A DNA stretch of 19,884 bases from Candidatus Symbiothrix sp. Its GTDB lineage: Bacteria > Bacteroidota > Bacteroidia > Bacteroidales > Azobacteroidaceae. Shown piece by piece: positions 13,604-19,884 of this stretch (position 1 is its first letter; the number at the start of each line of letters is the position of its first letter). Made by a program: the position numbers and the translations under genes. The stretch lies in assembly GCA_031284765.1 (NCBI GenBank), contig JAITXK010000079.1, forward strand, positions 1 to 19,884. Direction: 5' to 3'. The notes below the pieces were generated by a model. The model searched no databases and was not told the DNA's origin. It saw only the letters and a list, made by a program, of their open reading frames with translations.

Positions 13604-16435
13604 CTAATGGGCAGTTATTGTAACTATTTCCGCTTTTAAAACCCCGGCAGTATAACCTATCCCCGATTTGACCAATGCCTCCGGTGTTCCGGCAAACAAA
13701 ATATTGCCGCCCCCGCGGCCGCCCTCCGGCCCCATGTCGATGATATGGTCGGCACATTTGATAACATCCAGGTTATGTTCGATGACAATCATCGTATTGC
13801 CTTTATCGACCAAACGATTGATAACGTCTAATAATACTTTGATGTCTTCGAAATGCAGTCCGGTGGTAGGTTCGTCCAAAAGATAGAGCGTTTGGCCGGT
13901 GTCGCGTTTGGCCAATTCGGTCGCTAATTTTACGCGCTGGCTTTCTCCGCCTGAGAGAGTCGTGGACGATTGACCAAGCTTTACATAGCCCAATCCGACA
14001 TCTTGCAAGACCTTGATTTTATGATGGATATGTGGGATATTTTCAAAAAATTCCACCGATTGATTGATAGTCATAGCCAAGACATCGGCAATGGATTTGC
14101 CTTTGTAGCGGACTTCCAATGTTTCGCGATTGTAGCGTTTGCCTTGACAAACTTCGCAGGGAACATACACATTGGGCAGAAAATTCATTTCAATGGCTTT
14201 GTAGCCATTGCCCCCGCAAGTTTCGCATCGACCGCCTTTGACATTAAATGAAAACCGTCCGGGTTTATAGCCCCTGATTTTCGATTCGGGCATTTCGACA
14301 AAAAGACTGCGAATGTCGGAAAAAATGCCGGTGTAGGTGGCGGGATTAGAGCGTGGCGTCCGTCCAATGGGTGATTGGTCCACATTCACTATTTTGTCGA
14401 TATGTTCCAATCCTTGTACCGATTGGTACGGGAGAGGGTCTTGTAGCGAACGGTAAAGTTTTTGGCTAATCAACGGTTGAAGTGTTTCGTTGATTAACGT
14501 TGATTTCCCACTTCCCGAAACACCGGTTACGCAGATGAATTTTCCCAGCGGCAGGCTGACGGTTACATTTTTTAGATTATTGCCGCTTGCGCCTTTCAAC
14601 ACGATGCTTTGGCCGTTGCCTTTCCGCCGTTTTTTCGGAATTTCGATTTGTTTTTTGCCGTTCAGGTAATCGGAAGTCAGCGTGTCGGCTTGTAACATTT
14701 CGGCCGGCGTTCCTGCAAAAACCACTTCGCCGCCTAAACGTCCCGCACGAGGGCCTAAGTCAATGACATAATCGGCGCTCAGCATCATGTCTTTATCATG
14801 TTCTACCACGATGACGGAGTTGCCTGTATCGCGCAATTGTTTTAAAGAGGTAATCAACCGTTCGTTGTCGCGCTGGTGCAAGCCGATACTTGGCTCGTCC
14901 AAAATATACAGTACGTTGACCAATTGTGAACCGATTTGCGTTGCCAGACGGATACGCTGGCTTTCTCCTCCTGACAAGGACGTTGACGCCCGGTTGAGTG
15001 TTAAATAATCCAAGCCCACGTCCAATAAAAATTGAATGCGGGTGCGGATTTCTTTCAGAATTTCTGTCGCGATTTGTTTTTGTTGCTTGTTCAGTTTCGG
15101 TTCAATATCATTGGCCCATTCAGCTAACTCTAAAATGTCCATCGAAGCCAAATCGGCAATATTTTTTCCGGCAATAAAATAGTGCAAAGATTCTTTTTTC
15201 AGCCGTTGGCCCTTACATTCGGGACAAGTCGAGGTCTGGATAAATTGTTCTGCCCATTTTTGCGCCGTTGCATTGTCCTGTTCCTGTTGCATGATGATGT
15301 ATTTGCCCAAACCATCAAACGATAAAAAATAATTGGAATGGTCGCCTAAAGCCCTGTTTTTGATTTGCAGACGATCTTCCGTGCCGTTGAGGATTTCATC
15401 AATGGCTTCTTCAGGAACGTCTTTCAAGGGCGTTTTGATGCTTGCGCCGTGTTTTTCCAGAATGGCTTCCACTTGCCAGAAAATCAGGGCATCATGATAC
15501 TTACCCAAAGGCACAATACCGCCTTGATGGACACTTAACTCCGAGTTGGGAATAATCATTTTCAAATCAATTTGATTGACCGTGCCGATGCCTTTGCATT
15601 TTGGGCAAGCGCCGTGGGGCGAGTTGAACGAAAAATTATGCGGGGCAGGTTCGCTGTATGACAATCCCGTGGTGGGACACATCAAGCGGCGGCTGAAATG
15701 GCGGATATTGTCCGATTCTTTTTCCAAAATCATGACTAAGCCATCGCCATGCCTCATGGCCAGATTCACACTTTGTTTGATTTTTTTCTCGTCTTTCGAC
15801 GTAATCAGCAATTTGTCGATAACCACTTCTACGGAGTGATTTTTGTAGCGGTCGAGCTTTAAGCCGGGAACAATTTCGCACAATTTGCCGTCCACACGGA
15901 CGTTCAAAAAGCCTTTTTTGCGCAATTGTTCAAACAATTCCTTGTAATGTCCTTTTCGATTTCGAACCACAGGCGCCAACAGATACACCTTCTTGTTTTG
16001 ATATTCTTCTAAAATCAGTTGCAAAACTTGTTCTTCGGTATATTTGACCATTTTTTCGCCACTTAGATAGGAATACGCTTCACCTGCACGGGCGTAGAGC
16101 AGCCGGAAAAAATCGTAAATCTCAGTGGTGGTTCCAACGGTAGAACGTGGACTGCGATTGGTTGTTTTTTGTTCAATTGAAATGACGGGACTTAAGCCTG
16201 TAATTTGGTCAACGTCAGGCCGTTCCAAATTTCCTAAAAAGGAACGGGCGTAAGACGAAAAAGTTTCGATATACCGCCGTTGCCCTTCGGTGTAAATGGT
16301 GTCGAATGCCAAAGAAGATTTGCCGCTCCCGCTCAATCCGGTTATGACCGTAAATTGATTGCGCGGAATTTGAACATTTATATTTTTCAAGTTATGTACT
16401 CTTGCGCCATGTACATCAACTATTTCTTTCATCAT
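13604..16435 (-). CDS. uvrA: Excinuclease ABC subunit A
   Basis: UvrA (943 aa, normal length) is the damage-sensing ATPase of nucleotide-excision repair and loads UvrB on DNA. Two ABC modules are visible: Walker A GLSGSGKS (33-40) and signature LSGGESQRI in the first, GVSGSGKS and LSGGESQRVKLA in the second, each with an ILDEPSIGLH or LLDEPTTGLH Walker B. The C-terminal zinc finger has all four Cys (CETC ... CEVC), and a CPECKGQRL pair lies in the insertion domain. The first finger is incomplete: C253-P-T-T256 replaces the usual CxxC, although the partner pair C277/C280 is kept. The start (ATG at 16435, or 16432) overlaps the end of the glycosyltransferase gene by 20 bp, so uvrA seems to be the last gene of the mtaB operon. 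Confidence 0.97.
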   Translation of the reverse strand: MMKEIVDVHGARVHNLKNINVQIPRNQFTVITGLSGSGKSSLAFDTIYTEGQRRYIETFSSYARSFLGNLERPDVDQITGLSPVISIEQKTTNRSPRSTVGTTTEIYDFFRLLYARAGEAYSYLSGEKMVKYTEEQVLQLILEEYQNKKVYLLAPVVRNRKGHYKELFEQLRKKGFLNVRVDGKLCEIVPGLKLDRYKNHSVEVVIDKLLITSKDEKKIKQSVNLAMRHGDGLVMILEKESDNIRHFSRRLMCPTTGLSYSEPAPHNFSFNSPHGACPKCKGIGTVNQIDLKMIIPNSELSVHQGGIVPLGKYHDALIFWQVEAILEKHGASIKTPLKDVPEEAIDEILNGTEDRLQIKNRALGDHSNYFLSFDGLGKYIIMQQEQDNATAQKWAEQFIQTSTCPECKGQRLKKESLHYFIAGKNIADLASMDILELAEWANDIEPKLNKQQKQIATEILKEIRTRIQFLLDVGLDYLTLNRASTSLSGGESQRIRLATQIGSQLVNVLYILDEPSIGLHQRDNERLITSLKQLRDTGNSVIVVEHDKDMMLSADYVIDLGPRAGRLGGEVVFAGTPAEMLQADTLTSDYLNGKKQIEIPKKRRKGNGQSIVLKGASGNNLKNVTVSLPLGKFICVTGVSGSGKSTLINETLQPLISQKLYRSLQDPLPYQSVQGLEHIDKIVNVDQSPIGRTPRSNPATYTGIFSDIRSLFVEMPESKIRGYKPGRFSFNVKGGRCETCGGNGYKAIEMNFLPNVYVPCEVCQGKRYNRETLEVRYKGKSIADVLAMTINQSVEFFENIPHIHHKIKVLQDVGLGYVKLGQSSTTLSGGESQRVKLATELAKRDTGQTLYLLDEPTTGLHFEDIKVLLDVINRLVDKGNTMIVIEHNLDVIKCADHIIDMGPEGGRGGGNILFAGTPEALVKSGIGYTAGVLKAEIVTITAH

Positions 16436-17474
16436 CTGTATGTATCGAGGGGTTATTGATTAGTAAATCGAATCTTTTTTTGTTTTTAAAATAATATTTC
16501 CAGATTAGGCTTTCTTGAAGAATGGTTTCGGGAAAGTCTATTGAGCGCAGTTCTTCATTGATTGTCCGAATGTTTTTGTATTGCTTTTTCATTTTTTTGA
16601 AATCCTTATACGCTTTTACAACCGCTTTAGCATTCGCTATTTGTCCCTTGAGTATAAAATGGAGAACCGACAGATAATCCCAAAAACGGCGAATTGTCAT
16701 CGTGCGGGTATATTTTGATTCGGGCATGTTTTTGTAAATCATCAACAAATTATTCCGGAAATTCAGATAGGTTTTTTTCGAATTTTCTTTTTTCAAAGTA
16801 GCTCCACCCACGTGATACACAACTGATTGCGGTAAGCATACGATTTTTTTGCCTCGCGCATTTAATCGCCAGCACAGGTCGATTTCTTCCTGATGAGCGA
16901 AAAAAGCCTCGTCCAATCCGCCTGCTTCTTTATAATCTTTCAAGCGGATGAACATACATGCTCCGCTGGCCCAAAAAATGGGAATTGGTTCTTCGTATTG
17001 TCCATTGTCTTGTTCGATGGTGTTAAAAATGCGTCCGCGACAGAAGGGATAGCCGTTTTTGTCGATGAAGCCACCGCATGCTCCGGCATATTCAAAACGG
17101 GATTTATTGTTGTATGATAAGATCTTAGGTTGTAAAGCGCTGACTTCGGGATGATGTTCCAAATAGTTGAAAGCTGTTTGTAACCAGCCGTACGTCACTT
17201 CCACATCGGAATTTAGAAGGACAACGTATCGGTGTTTTAAACCAATCAAGGCGTGATTGTAGCCTTTGGCAAATCCATAGTTTTCGGGTAGGGCGTGAAT
17301 GGTAATTTCGGGATAATGTAGCTTTAAAAAGTTGATGGAATCGTCTGTTGAACCATTGTCCACAACAATTATTTCAGCTTGATACATAGGCGTATAGCAA
17401 AATAAACTGGGTAAAAACTGCTTCAAGAGTTTTTGTCCGTTCCAATTTAATATTACGATTGCGATTTGTTTCAT
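16416..17474 (-). CDS. Family 2 glycosyltransferase
   Basis: This 352-residue GT-A-fold glycosyltransferase resembles the rhamnosyltransferase-like GT2 enzymes of surface-polysaccharide synthesis. Marks are VILNWNG (7-13), the nucleotide-sugar Asp in VVDNGSTDDS (37-46), NYGFAKGYNHA (65-75), LNSDVEV (87-93) standing in for the DxD motif, GACMFIRL and FFAHQEEIDLCWRL, with the likely catalytic acid region. No membrane helix is seen, so it acts at the cytoplasmic face; donor and acceptor cannot be told. The basic C-terminal part (about 270-340) may bind membrane or acceptor. The gene begins 17 bp after mtaB and overlaps uvrA by 20 bp. No polysaccharide genes surround it. Confidence 0.92.
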   Translation of the reverse strand: MKQIAIVILNWNGQKLLKQFLPSLFCYTPMYQAEIIVVDNGSTDDSINFLKLHYPEITIHALPENYGFAKGYNHALIGLKHRYVVLLNSDVEVTYGWLQTAFNYLEHHPEVSALQPKILSYNNKSRFEYAGACGGFIDKNGYPFCRGRIFNTIEQDNGQYEEPIPIFWASGACMFIRLKDYKEAGGLDEAFFAHQEEIDLCWRLNARGKKIVCLPQSVVYHVGGATLKKENSKKTYLNFRNNLLMIYKNMPESKYTRTMTIRRFWDYLSVLHFILKGQIANAKAVVKAYKDFKKMKKQYKNIRTINEELRSIDFPETILQESLIWKYYFKNKKRFDLLINNPSIHTDDERNS

Positions 17475-17491
17475 AATGTTGATAATTTATT

Positions 17492-18754
17492 TTATATCCG
17501 GATATCAATTATTTTATTGACCCAATCTGGATTGTAGTCCACCGCCACTTTAATATAATTGCCGGTAAATCCGTACATTTTATTATTTTTTTTCGTATGT
17601 TCAAATAATACTTTATGCGTTGTGCCACGTTGCGAACGGTAAAAATCATTCAATTTCTGCTCTGACATCGCTAATAATTGTTTGCTTCGTTCCTGTTTTT
17701 CCTGCGATGAAACCATTGGTTCGATTTTCAAAGCCATCGTTCCCGGCCGTTCGGAATATGAGAAAACGTGCAATTGCGCGAACGACAACGTTTCCAGAAA
17801 ATGCAGGGTTTCCTGAAACAATTCGGCAGTTTCGCCCCGCATCCCCACAATTACATCAATGCCGATGAAGGCATCGGGCAGCAATGCTTTAATTTTTTCA
17901 ATTTTCGAGCGAAAAAAAGCCGTGTCGTATCTCCGGCGCATTAATTTCAACACGGTATCCGACCCCGATTGCAAGGGAATATGGAAATGCGGTGCAAAAC
18001 GTTGGGAATGGGCAACAAAATCCAGAATTTCGTCCGTCAGTAAATTTGGTTCGATAGACGAGATCCGGAAACGTTCAATGCTCTCCACCCGATCCAATGC
18101 CTTGATTAAATCGAAAAATGTTTCGCCGGTCGTTTTTCCGAAATCGCCTATATTCACACCTGTGAGCACAATTTCTTTGCCTCCTTCGCGTCCTGCTGTA
18201 TCCGCCATTTGTACCAAATTGGCGATGGCTCCATTGCGGCTTCGTCCGCGGGCGAAAGGAATGGTGCAGTAGGAGCAGTAGTAGTCACAGCCGTCTTGTA
18301 CTTTCAGGAAATGGCGGGTGCGGTCGTCTTGCGAACAGGATGGGACGAAGTCGGCAATGTCTTTCATGGGGGTAACATGGGTTTTGTTGGTAGGATTATT
18401 CAATAAATAATCCACGACTTCCATTTTTTGATTGGCACCCAAAACCAAGTCCACCCCTTCAATGTTGCTTACCTCTTCGGATTTCAATTGCGCATAACAG
18501 CCTGTAACAATCATCAAGGCTTGCGGATGCTGTTTTTTGATGCGACGAATGGCTTGACGGCACTTCTTGTCAGCCAATTCGGTAACGGAACAAGTATTGA
18601 CAATGCAAATATCGGCCTGCTCGCCTGCCTGCGCCTTGCGAATGCCTTGTTCGGCCAGATATTTTCCTAAAGTGGAAGTTTCTGCAAAATTCAATTTGCA
18701 GCCTAAGGTGAAATATACGGCTTTTTTGTCTTGAAATATGTGGCTGTCAATCAT
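17492..18754 (-). CDS. mtaB: tRNA t6A37 methylthiotransferase MtaB
   Basis: MtaB is a radical-SAM enzyme that adds a methylthio group to t6A at tRNA position 37, giving ms2t6A. The N-terminal MTTase domain has the three cluster cysteines C19 (TLGCKLN), C55 (NTCSVTE) and C86 (TGCYAQ). The radical-SAM motif is C156-x3-C160-x2-C163 (CDYYCSYC), followed by IPFARGRSRN, typical of MtaB rather than MiaB or RimO. A TRAM-like segment forms the C-terminus (about 355-420, THKVLFE ... GFTGNYIKV). The ATG at 18754 is preferred over an in-frame GTG at 18763. It is the first gene of the mtaB-glycosyltransferase-uvrA run and has its own promoter. Confidence 0.93.
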   Translation of the reverse strand: MIDSHIFQDKKAVYFTLGCKLNFAETSTLGKYLAEQGIRKAQAGEQADICIVNTCSVTELADKKCRQAIRRIKKQHPQALMIVTGCYAQLKSEEVSNIEGVDLVLGANQKMEVVDYLLNNPTNKTHVTPMKDIADFVPSCSQDDRTRHFLKVQDGCDYYCSYCTIPFARGRSRNGAIANLVQMADTAGREGGKEIVLTGVNIGDFGKTTGETFFDLIKALDRVESIERFRISSIEPNLLTDEILDFVAHSQRFAPHFHIPLQSGSDTVLKLMRRRYDTAFFRSKIEKIKALLPDAFIGIDVIVGMRGETAELFQETLHFLETLSFAQLHVFSYSERPGTMALKIEPMVSSQEKQERSKQLLAMSEQKLNDFYRSQRGTTHKVLFEHTKKNNKMYGFTGNYIKVAVDYNPDWVNKIIDIRI

Positions 18755-18792
18755 GAAGGACACAATTTATATGGCTTACGAAAGTAAGAGTA

Positions 18793-18824
18793 CAAAATTA
18801 CATCATAAAAATGAGATAATCAAA
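18793..18824 (-). promoter_or_regulatory. Bacteroidetes-type promoter of mtaB
   Basis: On the minus strand TTTG (18824-18821), a 20-bp spacer and TAATTTTG (18800-18793) match both consensus elements. Transcription would start near 18786, about 30 nt before the ATG. Confidence 0.65.
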
Positions 18825-18897
18825 ATAGAATAGAAAGAAAAATATTTTCCAGCGCCGTTTTTAGTGGCGGCGAGCAGTGTAAAAATGCCTTGCAATT

Positions 18898-19884
18898 TTA
18901 CCAAACTTCGTCATTTTCTACTCTTTTTATTGAATTTACGCCGTAATATTTTGCTGTTATTTGATTCCATTGATCGCCGATGTCCAAAATATCCCCAAAA
19001 TTGGAGTATGCATTGTGGCTATTAAAAGCCTCAATGGCTGTTTTTATTTCGATATCTTTAATACCCTTTTCTTTTTGAGAAAGTATATATTGGGTGCGTT
19101 TTTCCCATTTGAAATAGGTTCCAACAATACTTCTACCGGCAACGGCAAATGAAACGGCATAAATGATTAGAATAATAAAAAAATTGCGTTTAATAATTGC
19201 TGGCAATGGGGTGTATATTAGTAAATTCAATAACATGATAGAGATGAAAACAATTGCAAAAACGTATGTTCTTTCATTCGCATAAGGAGCGAATATCATT
19301 GAAAAAATACTTGCACAACCCGCTATAAAATATGCCCAAATATATCCATTCAACTTTTTCTTTTGATGAAAAATCAAATCAAAGGCTATAAAAATAACCA
19401 ATACAGTTAATAAAGCATTGCTAAACGAGAAGAAACCGGTATTCAATTTCCAAACTCTATCAAATAAAGTTAGCATTGAGGAAAATGCCATCCTAACATA
19501 GTTGCCCGGTGCTGAGATAAGTACACAAAAGCCTGCCATAAACCCGAGGCACCCGAGTACTTCAAAGGGGGTGAATCTTTCTTTTTTTATCATTTTCACA
19601 ACGAAATAGACTCCTAAAAAGACGCCTACAGCCGCACTTAAGTTTTCAATGGATAGGCCACTTAAAAAGCCAAGTATCAAATACAGACAGGAAAGACCCC
19701 AGCTCGGCTTATACTCCGGATTACTCATTTTTGTTCGAAAAGGGATTAAAAAAAGTAGCGCAATAGTAATCATCCATAAATAATTACAACTACCCGAAAG
19801 CCACAAGAAATTTTCTCCCCATGCAGGAACTAAAAACCATAAAAGTATATTGACCACCACAAAAAGCAATGCCGTGATTCGTTT
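18898..19884 (-). CDS. Polytopic membrane protein, DUF6056-like (5' end outside window)
   Basis: The frame is open to the window edge, so the N-terminus is missing; 328 residues are visible. About eight hydrophobic segments are followed by a soluble C-terminal stretch of about 70 residues beginning YFKWEKRTQYIL. The block FLWLSGSCNYLWMITIALL, a later GLSIENLS and ISAPGNYVRM recall the DUF6056/GT-C-like membrane proteins that often sit in surface-glycan loci, a family of unproven function. That match is from memory of motif pattern and is tentative. It is adjacent to, but apparently not co-transcribed with, the mtaB operon: 143 bp and the mtaB promoter separate them. No convincing terminator follows it, only a short CGCCG/CGGCG stem at 18853-18872. 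Confidence 0.6.
   Translation of the reverse strand, partial: KRITALLFVVVNILLWFLVPAWGENFLWLSGSCNYLWMITIALLFLIPFRTKMSNPEYKPSWGLSCLYLILGFLSGLSIENLSAAVGVFLGVYFVVKMIKKERFTPFEVLGCLGFMAGFCVLISAPGNYVRMAFSSMLTLFDRVWKLNTGFFSFSNALLTVLVIFIAFDLIFHQKKKLNGYIWAYFIAGCASIFSMIFAPYANERTYVFAIVFISIMLLNLLIYTPLPAIIKRNFFIILIIYAVSFAVAGRSIVGTYFKWEKRTQYILSQKEKGIKDIEIKTAIEAFNSHNAYSNFGDILDIGDQWNQITAKYYGVNSIKRVENDEVW

Noticed and set aside
18853..18872. Terminator after the partial membrane-protein gene
   Set aside because: The stem is only 5 bp with a 10-nt loop; the nearest T-run on the minus strand is distant and interrupted.

Overview
The window looks like chromosomal DNA of an anaerobic, propionate-forming member of the Bacteroidetes, most likely Bacteroidales. 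Reasons: several intergenic regions carry Bacteroidetes-type promoters (TTG or TTTG, about 19-20 bp, then TAnnTTTG), Shine-Dalgarno sequences are weak, and there is a complete sodium-pumping methylmalonyl-CoA decarboxylase set whose OadG-type subunit carries a lamin-tail domain. No rRNA, tRNA, transposase, integrase or CRISPR array was seen. Genes are tightly packed and no gene-free stretch exceeds about 250 bp.

Layout. 1-520 (+): 3' part of queH (queuosine synthesis). 418-2912 (-): two PLP trans-sulfuration enzymes, metY and a cystathionine-synthase/lyase-like enzyme, joined by an ATGA overlap; the second overlaps queH tail to tail. 3070-8176 (-): etfB, etfA, a two-gene cassette (SatD-family protein plus DUF3307 membrane protein), then a large acyl-CoA dehydrogenase. 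8422-12959 (+): methylmalonyl-CoA epimerase and the methylmalonyl-CoA decarboxylase subunits alpha, OadG-like, biotin carrier and beta, ending at a long AT-rich hairpin. 13185-13499 (+): a small RRM RNA-binding protein with a long leader and a GC-rich terminator. 13604-18754 (-): mtaB, a family 2 glycosyltransferase and uvrA, apparently one operon. 18898-19884 (-): a polytopic membrane protein cut by the window end.

How the genes work together. The epimerase and decarboxylase genes carry out the last part of the succinate-to-propionate route and turn decarboxylation energy into a sodium gradient. Divergent from them, EtfAB and the acyl-CoA dehydrogenase form a flavin electron-transfer module. 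MetY and its neighbour handle sulfur assimilation into homocysteine/methionine or its breakdown.

The most unusual part is 4792-6284. The SatD/DUF3307 pair sits between etfA and the dehydrogenase gene and is preceded by three identical 20-bp perfect palindromes (TATCGGTAAATTTACCGATA) repeated at exactly 29-bp intervals, the first ending only 5 bp from the SatD start codon. The SatD protein reads like a degenerate class III nucleotide-cyclase domain joined to a C-terminal helix-turn-helix. This looks like a self-regulated sensor/membrane-protein cassette that may also control the dehydrogenase gene 12 bp downstream.
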